Shown: piece by piece, positions 1-9,905 of the stretch
How positions within the stretch are numbered: the first letter of the stretch is position 1
How the letters are laid out: each line of letters opens with the position of its first letter
Source: Elusimicrobiales bacterium
GTDB taxonomy: Bacteria > Elusimicrobiota > Elusimicrobia > Elusimicrobiales > Elusimicrobiaceae
Direction of reading: 5' to 3'
NCBI GenBank assembly: GCA_041651175.1
Contig: JBAZJT010000009.1
Coordinates: 1 to 64,000 of the forward strand
Length of the DNA stretch: 64,000 nt
Notes under the pieces: generated by a model
What the model was told of the DNA's origin: nothing
Seen by the model: the letters and a program-made list of their open reading frames with translations, nothing else
Databases searched by the model: none
Made by a program: the position numbers and the translations under genes

Positions 1-3000
1 CAACAACAAATTGCGCTACCTGCGTCGCGTTACCGTAGCTGCCGGAGGAAACGCCGCTGGTTCCCAGCGTCGGGTTCGGATAAGTGCCGGTTAAATCGCC
101 CGCCGCGCTGGTGGTCGTATAAATACCATTCGTTACCGTCGCCGCGTTGCCCGTGATGCTGCCCACAATTGAATTGCTAAACGTCTGCGTCGCGTCCCAG
201 GTATGCGGGGCGGAATAATGACCGGCGGCTATCGTCGGGTTCGGGTAGGTCCCCGTCAAATCACCAGCCGCGGCACCCCCTGAGAGTATGACACCGGTCA
301 AGCCGGCGCCGCTTCCTGAAAATTCGGTGGCCGCGACTGTACCCACAACTTGCAAGGCGCTTGACGGAGCAGTCGTACCTATACCAACATTGCCAGTGCC
401 TTCCAGCGTCATCACATGTTTTGTGCCGGTGGTGGCGAAGTCCCAAAGGTAGAAGTCAATAGCATTGCCTGACTGGGCACCGGCGTTATGCCGCGTTTTA
501 ATCTCATGAGCGGTCGTGAGCGTGCCATCGTAGCCGAAAACTATTTGGTTCTTGTCAAAGGCGTCGAAGCCGTTCCCACGCGCAAGCCCAATGGCTCCCG
601 GTGCAGTGTTGTTGGAGAATGTCTGTAAGGCCTCCCAAGTGTGGGCACCAGTTTGCACGGAGGCCAATGTGGGATTCGGATAAGTCCCGGTCAAATCGCC
701 AGCCGCGCTGGTCGTGGTGTATATACCATTCGTCACCGTCGCCGCGTTGCCGGTGATGCTGCCGACTATGCTCTGGCTGAACGACTGCTCCGCCGTCCAG
801 CTGTGCGGCGCGGAATAATGGCTGTCCGCTATCGTCGGGTTCGGATACGTCCCGGCCAAGTCGCCCGCCGCCGCGCCTACGGGCGACGCTTCTATGTTGA
901 CATTCGTCGCCGAGGTGATGCGCCCTTTCGCGTCCACCTCAAACCGCGCTACCTGCGTCGCGCTGCCGTAGCTGCCGCTGGTTACGGTAGTGGCGGCAAG
1001 TTCCGGGTTCGGATAGGTCCCCGTCAAATCGCCGGAGGCAACCGTGGTGGTATATATGCCGTTGGTAACCGTCGCCGCGTTGCCAGTGATGCTGCCGACT
1101 ATGCTCTGGCTGAACGACTGCTCCGCCGTCCAGCTGTGCGGCGCGGCATAATGACTGTCCGCTATCGTCGGGTTCGGATAGGTGCCGCTCAAATCGCCTG
1201 CCGCCGCGCCCACCGGTGACGCTTCAATGCCGACATTCGTCGCGGAGGTGATACGCCCTTTCGCGTCCACCTCAAACCGCGCTACCTGCGTCGCGCTGCC
1301 GTAGCTGCCGCTGGTTACGGTAGTGGCGGCAAGTTCCGGGTTCGGATAGGTCCCCGTCAAATCGCCGGAGGCAACCGTGGTGGTATATATGCCGTTGGTA
1401 ACCGTCGCCGCGTTGCCAGTGATGCTGCCGACTATGCTCTGGCTGAACGACTGCTCCGCCGTCCAGCTGTGCGGCGCGGCATAATGACTGTCCGCTATCG
1501 TCGGGTTCGGATAGGTGCCGCTCAAATCGCCTGCCGCGCTGGTCGTGGTATATATACCATTCGTTACCGTCGCCGCGTTGCCGGTGATGCTGCCGTCTAT
1601 GAAAGTGGTGAACGTCTGCGTCCCGCTCCAAGTGTGCGCGTCGGAATAATGACTGCCCGCTATCGTAGGATTCGGATAGGTGCCGCTCAGCTCGCCCGCC
1701 GCCGCGCCGGTGGGTGTTGCGCCGGTTATCAATGTGTTGGTAACCGACATGACACGGCCCTTCTCATCCACACGGAACTGCGCCACATGCGTGCCGTCGC
1801 CATACTCGCCGCTGGTTACGCCCGTGGTAACCAGCGTCGGGTTCGGGTAAATCCCCGTCAAATCGCCCGCCGCAGTCGTGGTGGTGTAGATGCCGTTGGT
1901 GACCGTCCCGGCGTTGCCGGTGATGCTGCCTACTATGGGCTGCACAAACGCTTGCGTCGCGTTCCAGGTATGTTCGCCGGACTGCGTGAGCGCCAGCGTC
2001 GGATTTGGATAGGTGCCGCTCAGCTCGCCCGCCGCCGCGCCGGTGGGCATTGCGCCGGTTATCAACGTGTTGGCAACCGACATGACGCGGCCCTTTTCAT
2101 CCACACGGAACTGCGCCACATGCGTGCCGTCGCCATACTCGCCGCTGGTTACGCCCGTGGTAACCAGCGTCGGGTTCGGATAGGTCCCCGTCAAATCGCC
2201 TGCGGCAACCGTGGTGGTATATATGCCGTTGGTAACCGTCGCCGCGTTGCCGGTGATGCTGCCGACTATGCTCTGGCTGAACGACTGCTCCGCCGTCCAG
2301 CTGTGCGGCGCGGAATAATGGCTGTCCGCTATCGTCGGGTTCGGATACGTCCCGGCCAAGTCGCCCGCCGCCGCGCCTACGGGCGACGCTTCTATGTTGA
2401 CATTCGTCGCCGAGGTGATGCGCCCTTTCGCGTCCACATCGAACCGCGCTACCTGCGTCGCGCTGCCGTAGCTGCCGCTGGTTACGGTAGTGGCGGCAAG
2501 TTCCGGGTTCGGATATGTCCCCGTCAAATCGCCGGAGGCAACCGTGGTGGTGTAGATACCGTTGGTTACCGTCGCCGCGTTGCCCGTGATGCTGCCGATT
2601 ATGGAATTGCTGAACGTCTGTTCCGCACCCCATGTATGTGAAGCGGAATAATGGCTGTCCGCTATCGTCGGGTTCGGATACGTCCCGGCCAAGTCGCCCG
2701 CCGCCGCGCCGGTGGGCATTGCGCCGGTTATCAACGTGTTGGCAACCGACATGACGCGGCCCTTTTCATCCACACGGAACTGCGCCACATGCGTGCCGTC
2801 GCCATACTCGCCGCTGGTTACGCCCGTGGTAACCAGCGTCGGGTTCGGATAGGTCCCCGTCAAATCGCCGGCGGCGGGGGCGTTTACGTCCAGTTTGCCG
2901 GATTGCAGGGCGTTGTCTGCGCTGATTCTTGCCGCGGTTTCAGCCGACAGGTCGGAGCGCAGCGCGGCAGTGCTTACCACAACCACTGACATGGTGCTGT

Positions 3001-4363
3001 TGAGGTTGTCAACATCGGTGCGCAAGGTTCCGGTGCTTTCGGACACGATAAACAGAATGCTGCCGTCGGCCAAAGCGCGGGCGTGCGCTTCCGCATTCAA
3101 TGCAGCGACGGTGGCAAACGCCGTGGTGGACACCAGCGCGTCCGGAATAAGGCCGGAAGAGTCAAGCTGCACAAGCTGATACGGGCCATTGAAACCGCCG
3201 GAAAACGCGCCGGTGGTTATAAGAACGCGCCCGTCGGTAAACTGGCCCGCGCCCACCGCCGCGGTGGAGACAAGAACCCTGTCGTCGCCGAACAGGCCGG
3301 AAACCGTCGCGGCGGTTGAAACCGCGACCCTGTCGTCGCCGAATTTGCCGCTGGAAATTGAGCCGGTGGACAAATTCACCGCCACCACGTTGTAGAGTTT
3401 GGAACCGTCCAATGAGGGCAGTTTGCCGTCGCCGTCAACTTTGACAAGCTGGTCCACGCCGTTGAAGACATTCCCCCTTAACGTAACGTCGCCGCTAAGC
3501 CTGGCAGACGGCCATATGCCTTCCACCGTGGCGGTGGAAATGCCGGCAAGGAGGGAACCGTTCACAGCAGGCAGCGCGCCGTTTGAATCCAGCTGGACCA
3601 GCCTGCCGGCCACATTGAAAATGTTGCCCTGCAGGGTAACCGAGGAGGCGTTCAGCAGCAGCGGCGAGCTTTCCGTGCCCTGGCCGGAGAACTGGGCGGC
3701 GTCGCCGGTGACAAAAAGCAGGCCGTTGGCGCCGGTGGTGACGGGAACATAGGTCAGGCCGTCCAAGCTGACTTTCAGCCGGCCATCCGCCGCGGAGTAA
3801 TAGAGCCTGCCCGGCGCGGCGGCGGGTTCAGGCGCGATATTGCCGAAAGTAAGATACCCCAGCGGCGACAGCGAGGAGGGGCCGAAATTCGCGTTTGCCA
3901 GGAAATAGGTCTGATTGGCGAAGGAATTCTGTCCGGTGAAAGTCTGCGTGTCGGCCAGCAGAACCGCCTCCTCCACATGCTTGGCGTAGAGGGCGTAGGG
4001 CGTGGAATAGAACCGCTCCAGCGGCAGCGCGGCGCCTTCCACCGAAACTTCCAGGTACGGGTCTATGGCCTGCCAGTTTATGCTTGCGAAAACGGCGGGA
4101 TTTTTCAGCCCCAGAATGTAGCGGAATACGCCCTTGCTGACGGTTACCTCCACCTCACCGGACGTCCAATAGGTGGGGCCGCCGGTATGGTCGGTGATGC
4201 GGAACACCATATGGGTCTTGCCGTTGAATACCGCGGAGTTGGAGCGCAACGTGCCCTGATAGGTTACGCCTTCAGGCGGCGCCGCAAACGAAATGCCGGC
4301 GCAAGCCGCAAGCAGCGCGGCTGCGCACATTGACAATTTCATTAAGAGGCGTCTTATACCCAT
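1..4363 (-). CDS. Giant secreted repeat protein, tail-fibre/adhesin-like (3' end outside window)
   Basis: An open frame runs leftward from ATG at 4363 to the window edge, more than 1450 codons, with no stop seen in the stretches I translated. It begins 2 nt after the histidine kinase stop, so it is probably co-transcribed with it. The N-terminus has a signal peptide; LAAC near residue 20 could be a lipobox, or cleavage could follow SFA. Next comes a domain beginning GVTYQGTLRSNSAVFNGK and a stretch ending STPYALYAKHVEEA, a style known from tail-fibre-like surface proteins. The rest is repeats of a GDLTGTYPNPTI / GSITGNAATVTNGIYTTT type plus a GNVGIGTTAPSSALQV element that also occurs in phage tail fibres. 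An inner ATG at 4342 is an alternative start. Probably an exported adhesin or fibre; ligand unknown. Confidence 0.85.
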   Translation of the reverse strand, partial: MGIRRLLMKLSMCAAALLAACAGISFAAPPEGVTYQGTLRSNSAVFNGKTHMVFRITDHTGGPTYWTSGEVEVTVSKGVFRYILGLKNPAVFASINWQAIDPYLEVSVEGAALPLERFYSTPYALYAKHVEEAVLLADTQTFTGQNSFANQTYFLANANFGPSSLSPLGYLTFGNIAPEPAAAPGRLYYSAADGRLKVSLDGLTYVPVTTGANGLLFVTGDAAQFSGQGTESSPLLLNASSVTLQGNIFNVAGRLVQLDSNGALPAVNGSLLAGISTATVEGIWPSARLSGDVTLRGNVFNGVDQLVKVDGDGKLPSLDGSKLYNVVAVNLSTGSISSGKFGDDRVAVSTAATVSGLFGDDRVLVSTAAVGAGQFTDGRVLITTGAFSGGFNGPYQLVQLDSSGLIPDALVSTTAFATVAALNAEAHARALADGSILFIVSESTGTLRTDVDNLNSTMSVVVVSTAALRSDLSAETAARISADNALQSGKLDVNAPAAGDLTGTYPNPTLVTTGVTSGEYGDGTHVAQFRVDEKGRVMSVANTLITGAMPTGAAAGDLAGTYPNPTIADSHYSASHTWGAEQTFSNSIIGSITGNAATVTNGIYTTTVASGDLTGTYPNPELAATTVTSGSYGSATQVARFDVDAKGRITSATNVNIEASPVGAAAGDLAGTYPNPTIADSHYSAPHSWTAEQSFSQSIVGSITGNAATVTNGIYTTTVAAGDLTGTYPNPTLVTTGVTSGEYGDGTHVAQFRVDEKGRVMSVANTLITGAMPTGAAAGELSGTYPNPTLALTQSGEHTWNATQAFVQPIVGSITGNAGTVTNGIYTTTTAAGDLTGIYPNPTLVTTGVTSGEYGDGTHVAQFRVDEKGRVMSVTNTLITGATPTGAAAGELSGTYPNPTIAGSHYSDAHTWSGTQTFTTFIDGSITGNAATVTNGIYTTTSAAGDLSGTYPNPTIADSHYAAPHSWTAEQSFSQSIVGSITGNAATVTNGIYTTTVASGDLTGTYPNPELAATTVTSGSYGSATQVARFEVDAKGRITSATNVGIEASPVGAAAGDLSGTYPNPTIADSHYAAPHSWTAEQSFSQSIVGSITGNAATVTNGIYTTTVASGDLTGTYPNPELAATTVTSGSYGSATQVARFEVDAKGRITSATNVNIEASPVGAAAGDLAGTYPNPTIADSHYSAPHSWTAEQSFSQSIVGSITGNAATVTNGIYTTTSAAGDLTGTYPNPTLASVQTGAHTWEALQTFSNNTAPGAIGLARGNGFDAFDKNQIVFGYDGTLTTAHEIKTRHNAGAQSGNAIDFYLWDFATTGTKHVMTLEGTGNVGIGTTAPSSALQVVGTVAATEFSGSGAGLTGVILSGGAAAGDLTGTYPNPTIAAGHYSAPHTWDATQTFSNSIVGSITGNAATVTNGIYTTTSAAGDLTGTYPNPTLGTSGVSSGSYGNATQVAQFVV
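690..2880. repeat. Internal long DNA repeats of the giant surface protein gene
   Basis: Within the repeat protein gene, blocks recur almost identically at DNA level. About 300 bp from 781 matches the block from 2281 at an exact 1500-bp offset, with only a few substitutions such as cctcaaa versus catcgaa. A shorter unit recurs near 1130-1500. Another unit encoding YGDGTHVAQFRVDEKGR recurs near 1690-1850, 2020-2180 and 2690-2850. Offsets I checked are multiples of three, so each encodes a protein module. This suggests recent duplication or gene conversion, and the region is prone to assembly error. Confidence 0.85.
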
Positions 4364-4365
4364 AT

Positions 4366-5745
4366 CTATGCTCGGGGCGCAAGCTCGGCGGTGAAGTAAA
4401 TGCTGGTTCCCGCGCCGAGCTGGCTTTCAACCCATATTTTGCAGCCGTGAGCCTCCACTATTGACTTGGCGATATAAAGCCCCAGGCCGGTGCCCTTGGG
4501 GCTTTTGGAATGGACAACCGCCGTCTTGCCCTGTTCAAACAAACCGAAAATGCGGTTCATGTCCGCAGGGGCTATGCCGACGCCGGTGTCTTTGACCGCG
4601 ATGGTCGCCGTCCCGTCCGAAGAAGCTACGGCGACGGACACCGTCCCGCCTTCGGGGGTGAATTTTATGGCATTGGAAATCAGGTTTGTAAGCACCTGGC
4701 GCAGGCGCTCTTCGTCGGCGCGGAGGCGGGTGCTGCTGCCCTCCGGCGGGCCGGCAAGCGAGATTTTAAGGAAATCCGCGCGCTCCTTGAACAGGGTCAG
4801 CACGTCCCAGGCCAGTGTTTCTATCACAAAAGGAGCCTTTTTGATATCAAAGCGCCCGCGCCGGATTTTGGCTATGTCCAGCACGTCCGAAATAAAACGC
4901 GACAGGCGGAAGGTGTTGTTCTTTATATATTTTATGTCCTCTTCAAACTTGTTGTGGGGGAGATACTGGGATTTAAGCTCGTAGAGCATAAGCTCCAGAT
5001 AGGACTCTATGGCCGAAAGCGGGGATTTCAACTCGTGCGTAACGGCGGAGACGAAATCGTATTTCATCCGCTCAAATTCCTTGAGCCTGCCGAGCATGGA
5101 ATTGAACTCATCCGCCAGATAGCCGATTTCATCGTTGCGGCGCAGTTCCAGCCGCACATCCATATCGCCCTCTCCGGCTGATTTAAGCGCCATGGCGATT
5201 TTTTCAATGGGCCGCGTCAGCGAAACCGCCATAAGATAGGCGACTATGTAACCCAGCAGCATGGTGATTATAAAGGTTTTCAGCACGCCGGAGAGCAGCT
5301 CGTTGGTGTAGTCCGCCATCTCCCGGGCGGCGAAGTTGCGCGAAAATCCCACCACAACGAAATCGCCGCGGTACTGATGGGAAAGCTCCCGCGACAAAAC
5401 ATCGCTGCCGGCGCCCGGGTTCTTCAACCCGTCCGCTTTAGCCCCTATGTGTTTTTTATCGGAATGCGCCAGGACGGTGCCGTCCGCCGACACAACGTAG
5501 CAGAAATCCACGTTGGGATTGGCGCGCTTTATGTACTCGGTGAAATTCTGGACCAGCAGGTCGTCGTTGACCAGCAGGCCTTCCTCGGCTATCTTTGCCA
5601 GGGAATCCACCACGGCCTCGTTCTGGCGCTGCATGGCGTCCTCGTGAAACTGCCGGCCCGAAAAGTAGTAGAACCCCATGCTGACCGCAAGGGCGACGGC
5701 TATCGTCAAACTTATGGCAAGCGCGAATTTCATTCTGAGAGACAT
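4366..5745 (-). CDS. Membrane-bound sensor histidine kinase
   Basis: 459 aa. A membrane helix (about 7-28), an extracytoplasmic sensor region (29-150), a second helix (about 155-175), a HAMP domain (175-225), then HisKA with the H-box AVTHELKSPL (phospho-acceptor His237) and a HATPase domain with N-box (Asn354, Asn358), DTGVG (386-390) and KGTGLGL (417-423). All catalytic motifs are intact. It should autophosphorylate and pass phosphate to a response regulator, but none is encoded nearby. The start is 1 nt after the TPR gene stop, and the next gene starts 2 nt after its own stop, placing it in a surface-protein operon. The stimulus cannot be read from sequence. Confidence 0.95.
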   Translation of the reverse strand: MSLRMKFALAISLTIAVALAVSMGFYYFSGRQFHEDAMQRQNEAVVDSLAKIAEEGLLVNDDLLVQNFTEYIKRANPNVDFCYVVSADGTVLAHSDKKHIGAKADGLKNPGAGSDVLSRELSHQYRGDFVVVGFSRNFAAREMADYTNELLSGVLKTFIITMLLGYIVAYLMAVSLTRPIEKIAMALKSAGEGDMDVRLELRRNDEIGYLADEFNSMLGRLKEFERMKYDFVSAVTHELKSPLSAIESYLELMLYELKSQYLPHNKFEEDIKYIKNNTFRLSRFISDVLDIAKIRRGRFDIKKAPFVIETLAWDVLTLFKERADFLKISLAGPPEGSSTRLRADEERLRQVLTNLISNAIKFTPEGGTVSVAVASSDGTATIAVKDTGVGIAPADMNRIFGLFEQGKTAVVHSKSPKGTGLGLYIAKSIVEAHGCKIWVESQLGAGTSIYFTAELAPRA

Positions 5746-5746
5746 A

Positions 5747-7051
5747 TTACTCCCCTATCTCCCGCTTTATCCGCTCCAGCGCGCGCAGCGCGCGCGGATG
5801 GGCCGGATAGGCTTCCAGACACTGCCGCCAGAGCGCCGCCGCCGCGCGCGAATCGCCCTTGGCGTAAAACCTGAGTCCCTTGGCATACAAAGCATCCGCC
5901 GCAACCTTTGACTTGGCAGGGCCGGAAGCCGGAGACGGCGCCACCGGAACAGCAATAACGGCACGTCTGGACGAAGCCGTCTCCTCAGCCGAAGCGGCAG
6001 GCGCTTTCATTGCGGCAGGCGCCGCAGGGGCCGCCGCGCTGACCGCCGGAACGGAAGCCTCCGGCGCGGCATGTTCCGCCGCAACAGCTGCCTTTTCCTC
6101 CGGCGCGGGAGCGGGCCGCGCGGAAGCGGTTTCCTCCGCAACTGCGGGCTGCGCCGCCGGCGCCGGTTTCACCGCGGAGGCCACCTCGCCGTAATGCGGG
6201 ATGTCCGGCACGGACACGCCGCCGCCTCCAGTCAAGGAAACCACCGCGCCCGACACCCGGCCTCTGGCGCGCGGCCCGTAAAAAAGCGCCTGCTGGTTGG
6301 ACGGGTCAAAAGCCAGCACCTCGTCCCATGAAACGGAACTTTCGGCGTAGGAGCCGGCGCGGTAAAGCGCCATCGCGTCCCGCGCGGAAAGCATGGCGGC
6401 GCGCGCCCTGCCCTCGCTTTCAAAGGCGCCGCGCATCGCGGCAAGCGCGGCGCGCTCGTCCGCGGAATAGGCGGCATCCTTCGGCGCCTTGTATGAAAGC
6501 GGTTTTTTCCGTATCTCGTCAAGAGGCGCGGCCAGCGCCGGGTAGGCCGCCGCGGTTTCCTTCATCAGCAGCAACCGCAAAGAGGAGGCCTGCGCGTTGA
6601 AAGCATTGGCCGGGTCCGCCGAAACCGGGGCCGCCGCCATCAGCCGCCCGTAAGCCTGCCAGCACAGCGCGGGAGATTCGCCGGAAACGGCCATTGAGGA
6701 AACCGCCACCGCCTTCGCCTGCCACGCCGCCAGGCGCGCCTCGATTTTCCGGCGCAGTTCCGGCAGGTAGACATTTATCATCTCCGCGTCCTTAAAGAGT
6801 TCGTCGCGCCTGGAGATGTCGCTCTCATATTCCTTCTCGGCGAGTTTCTGCCCGCTCCTGCGCATGAATTCAAGCGCCTTTTCGTGGTCCGGCTCCTCCT
6901 GAAGCGCGTCCATGAAACCCACCAGGGCCGCCTCATACTTTCCCGCGTTGTAGAGGGCCAGGCTTTCCTGATACAGCCACTCCGCCCTGTACGACCCCGC
7001 GTAAGAGGCCGGGGCTGCGGCAAGCGACAAGACCAGCAGCATCAACTTCAT
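5747..7051 (-). CDS. Secreted TPR protein with Ala/Pro-rich linker
   Basis: About 434 aa. The start MKLMLLVLSLAAAPASYAGS is chosen because it forms an ATGA overlap with the upstream PorV-like gene and gives a clean signal peptide. After it comes a TPR-like unit (AEWLYQESLALYNAGKYEAA), a helical middle region, a low-complexity Ala/Pro/Glu linker, and a second TPR-like pair at the C-terminus (YAKGLRFYAKGDSRAAAALW). This architecture suggests a periplasmic scaffold that reaches between membrane and envelope partners. Its position between a porin-like gene and a histidine kinase suggests it works with one of them. No enzyme motif is seen. Confidence 0.85.
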   Translation of the reverse strand: MKLMLLVLSLAAAPASYAGSYRAEWLYQESLALYNAGKYEAALVGFMDALQEEPDHEKALEFMRRSGQKLAEKEYESDISRRDELFKDAEMINVYLPELRRKIEARLAAWQAKAVAVSSMAVSGESPALCWQAYGRLMAAAPVSADPANAFNAQASSLRLLLMKETAAAYPALAAPLDEIRKKPLSYKAPKDAAYSADERAALAAMRGAFESEGRARAAMLSARDAMALYRAGSYAESSVSWDEVLAFDPSNQQALFYGPRARGRVSGAVVSLTGGGGVSVPDIPHYGEVASAVKPAPAAQPAVAEETASARPAPAPEEKAAVAAEHAAPEASVPAVSAAAPAAPAAMKAPAASAEETASSRRAVIAVPVAPSPASGPAKSKVAADALYAKGLRFYAKGDSRAAAALWRQCLEAYPAHPRALRALERIKREIGE

Positions 7052-8205
7052 GGCAGGGTCTCCATCATATTGCGCAGCTTCTCCATCAGCTGCAGCGCCT
7101 GCGTGCACTTCGGATCCAGCTTGAGAGCCTCGTTAAGCTCCAGCACCGCGTCGTAATAGCGCCGCTCCGCCGAGAGTTTCTTGGCCCGCTCGTAATGCCA
7201 GAGGGCCTTTTCCTCGTCCTCGGTCAGATGCGGGGTAACCTCTATGGGCTTGCCGAATCTGGCGGCTATGCTCATTCTGTTGACCACATTGAATTTGCCC
7301 ATGCTGGCAAGCGCATAGTCCAGCCGGAATATCTTCAGATCCATCCCCACGCCGCAGCGCAGCCCGTTGCCAAGGTCCTGCCCCGACATATACCCGCCCC
7401 GGAAGGCAAGCGAGCGCCACAGTATTACTTCAAAACCCGCGGAGTAGCGCATGTCCATATCGCTGTCCTTGACAATGTCGCCCGTGAGGGTAAGCGGGTC
7501 GCCCCATATAAGCGTCTGATAGCTCATGCCCAGCCGGTAGGTGGTGGGAGCGGGGTCTTTTTCCGCGTCAAACTGGAAACCGCCGCCCAGCGAACGCGCG
7601 CTGGCGCCGACGCCCAGTATCCCGCGCCCGAATTTGGTCATGCCCAGAACGCCCACATCGTAGAGCAGCGCGGAGGCGGACACGGTGTCTATGCTCTGAT
7701 TGGCGTACTTCAGCGCCGCGCCGGCGAACAGGCCCTTGCTCCTGTCGCCCCAGGGGCCCGTGATGCGCCCGGCATAGGAAATGCCGTAAAGGCTGTCACC
7801 CGCGGTAACATCGGCGACCTGATTGCCGCTGTTGTCGTAACCGGCAAAGGGAGCCATTCTCAGCATTGTGCCAAACAGAGAGAGCGTGCCATGCCGGCCC
7901 ATCGGATGCGCGTAGGCCGCTTCCTGCAGCGAGATGCCCTCCATCCACGCATTGTACGAAAACTGCGCCTCTTTCCAGTTCTGCAGCGCGAACAGGGCGG
8001 GGTTGGACTCCATCGCGCCCAGCACGTCGCCCGGCAGGGCGGCGCCGCCCTCGCCCATGGCGGAGAGGCGGGGGCTTTGCACTATGCGCGTCCACTCCGC
8101 CGCCACTTCTCCGGCGGCGCACCAGCCCGTTCCGGCAAACGCCGCCGCCGCGCACACGGAAGCGAGCGCGGAGCGAACGAGTTTGACGGACGGGCGAGAG
8201 GTCAT
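7048..8205 (-). CDS. PorV/UPF0164-like outer-membrane protein with C-terminal TPR
   Basis: About 385 aa from MTSRPSVKLVRSALASVCAA, the start that makes an ATGA overlap with the preceding gene; a longer upstream frame lacks signal-peptide character. The mature N-terminus (SPRLSAMGEGGAALPGDVLG then ESNPALFAL) is the PorV/PorQ and UPF0164 signature, followed by alternating strands of a predicted 14-strand FadL-type barrel. A TPR-like tail (HYERAKKLSAERRYYDAVLE) is appended. In T9SS bacteria PorV is a shuttle for exported proteins; here it directly follows a FlgD-Ig protein gene, so a similar sorting partnership is possible but unproven. Confidence 0.85.
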   Translation of the reverse strand: MTSRPSVKLVRSALASVCAAAAFAGTGWCAAGEVAAEWTRIVQSPRLSAMGEGGAALPGDVLGAMESNPALFALQNWKEAQFSYNAWMEGISLQEAAYAHPMGRHGTLSLFGTMLRMAPFAGYDNSGNQVADVTAGDSLYGISYAGRITGPWGDRSKGLFAGAALKYANQSIDTVSASALLYDVGVLGMTKFGRGILGVGASARSLGGGFQFDAEKDPAPTTYRLGMSYQTLIWGDPLTLTGDIVKDSDMDMRYSAGFEVILWRSLAFRGGYMSGQDLGNGLRCGVGMDLKIFRLDYALASMGKFNVVNRMSIAARFGKPIEVTPHLTEDEEKALWHYERAKKLSAERRYYDAVLELNEALKLDPKCTQALQLMEKLRNMMETLP

Positions 8206-9641
8206 TTTATCACCGCCAGTTTGCCTGTTTTGCGGTTGTCGCCGGACATTATTTCCCAGATGTAGACGCCGCTGGCGACCACCACGCCGCCGCTGTTTTT
8301 CACATCCCAGCACACATCGGTCGCGGGCGAGCCGCACATGGAGGAGGCCACATCAAGGCTGCGCACCAGACGGCCGGAAAGCGTGTAAATGTGTATCGTC
8401 CCCTCCGACGGCGCGTTGGCGAAGCGGATTCCGTCGGACCACCGCCCGTAGCGGGCCGCGTCGCCCGCATTGGGCCTGAACGGCACGGGATACGCAAACA
8501 CCGGCGACACGTCGGTATTGAGAGACGCGACCATCGCGTAGGTGGAAACCAGGACTGTCTGCAACGTTACGCTCTGCGCCTGGGGATCCACGCCGGACTG
8601 CGGCATTCTGGCCCAGCGGTCCTGCGTTCCGTTGTACCACCACACCGACAGGTCCTTGGAATAGCGCACCGGCCCCGCGCCGCTGAGCACGCCCTTGCCG
8701 TCGGCCTGATACGAGAACGAATAAACCGCCGGCTTGGCCAGATCGTTGGGGAAGCGCGCGCCCTGCGCGGTATAGATGTTTGCGGCCAGGGTTTTAAGCA
8801 AAGTCCTGCCGCCGGGCAGCGGAGTGGCCGCAACCCCGGTTCCGGGCCCGCCCGTAGATGATGACAGCGAGAGGAAAAAATCGCTGGCCAGCGCGCCGGA
8901 GGGAAGCGTCACGTTGGTGGAGGAGTCGCCCTCGTCAACGCGGCGGTTGTCAAACGCATGGTCGCGGATTACGGTGAAGCGGCGGACCTCCTCGGACTGT
9001 ATCTGCTCGCCGAGAATAGACACAAGGCCGGTGGTGAAGCGGACTTCGTAGGTGCTGCCCTTGCGCCAGGCGCCGGAAGAGGACTCAATATCCAGCTCCA
9101 TCACATACTGCCCGCCGGAGGCGATGTTGAAATGGGCGGTGGTAGCCACGGGCAAATCCATGTGGTCAGTGATTTCCCGCACAAAGACGCCGTTGGCAAC
9201 GGAGGCCGTGTCTATATCTACGGTGAACAACACGCCCAAGTTATCGGTGGACAGCGCGCCTACGACGGCTCCGTCGCGGAACGTGGCGGTGGACGCGACA
9301 AACCCGCCATCCGAAGCCAGCGCAAGCGGGTTCTGGTCTATGAACATCTGGGAGAGATAGCCGCTTGTTATCTGAGAACTGGCCTGCGGCGGATTATCCC
9401 ATGCCGCAGGCTCGCCGAAAGTGTCTGCCAGCGTATAGGTATTCCCGCCAGCGTTTACCGTCACTTCCGAGCGGCCCAGGGTGCCGATGTAAGAATCTAT
9501 GATTTCCCACCCCGCCTCCGCGCGCCCGGCAGCCAGACACAGGCCAGCCGCAAGAACCGCGAGCGCGGCAAAACCGCGGCGCGGCGCGCCGCGGGCCCGC
9601 GTTCTGAGGTGGTTCGGAAAACTGGAAACGCTGCATTTCAT
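8202..9641 (-). CDS. Secreted protein with C-terminal FlgD-type Ig domain
   Basis: 479 aa, first gene of the five-gene leftward operon. Signal peptide with hydrophobic core FAALAVLAAGLCLAAG and cleavage near AEA. The long beta-rich middle has no motif I recognise. The last 90 residues (VFAYPVPFRPNAGD ... IHIYTLSGRLVRSL ... GVYIWEIMSGDNRKTGKLAVIK split here) match FlgD Ig-like / C-terminal sorting-type domains. There is no Shine-Dalgarno sequence before ATG 9641; upstream lies TTGACT at 9682-9677 and a TATAGT at 9655-9650, a possible promoter with imperfect spacing. Probably exported to the cell surface with the adjacent PorV-like protein. Confidence 0.85.
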   Translation of the reverse strand: MKCSVSSFPNHLRTRARGAPRRGFAALAVLAAGLCLAAGRAEAGWEIIDSYIGTLGRSEVTVNAGGNTYTLADTFGEPAAWDNPPQASSQITSGYLSQMFIDQNPLALASDGGFVASTATFRDGAVVGALSTDNLGVLFTVDIDTASVANGVFVREITDHMDLPVATTAHFNIASGGQYVMELDIESSSGAWRKGSTYEVRFTTGLVSILGEQIQSEEVRRFTVIRDHAFDNRRVDEGDSSTNVTLPSGALASDFFLSLSSSTGGPGTGVAATPLPGGRTLLKTLAANIYTAQGARFPNDLAKPAVYSFSYQADGKGVLSGAGPVRYSKDLSVWWYNGTQDRWARMPQSGVDPQAQSVTLQTVLVSTYAMVASLNTDVSPVFAYPVPFRPNAGDAARYGRWSDGIRFANAPSEGTIHIYTLSGRLVRSLDVASSMCGSPATDVCWDVKNSGGVVVASGVYIWEIMSGDNRKTGKLAVIK

Positions 9642-9905
9642 ATATCCATACTATAGAAGCCCTTTCAGCAAGGAATAGTCAAGAATTAGTTAAAATTGTA
9701 TCATCTCTTTTTTCATTTTTGCCACATAAACCCACACACAGCAATCCACCTCCATTACATTGTGTGTTTTTTGCAGTAATATCCCTACATAAAATTGCAT
9801 GTTTGCCAAATCGCTTCACAAGCCCGGAACTTGCAGTTGGCAGCGGTAACCGGGGCGACGGACAGCAGGCAATCCATCGCGGAATTTGACGAGCATACCC
9901 GCAAG

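Noticed and set aside
1469..2641. Long plus-strand open frames (up to 390 aa) across the giant adhesin gene
   Set aside because: They are rich in Arg/Gly/Ala, repeat exactly with the DNA repeats, and lie opposite a minus-strand frame with clear surface-protein sequence.
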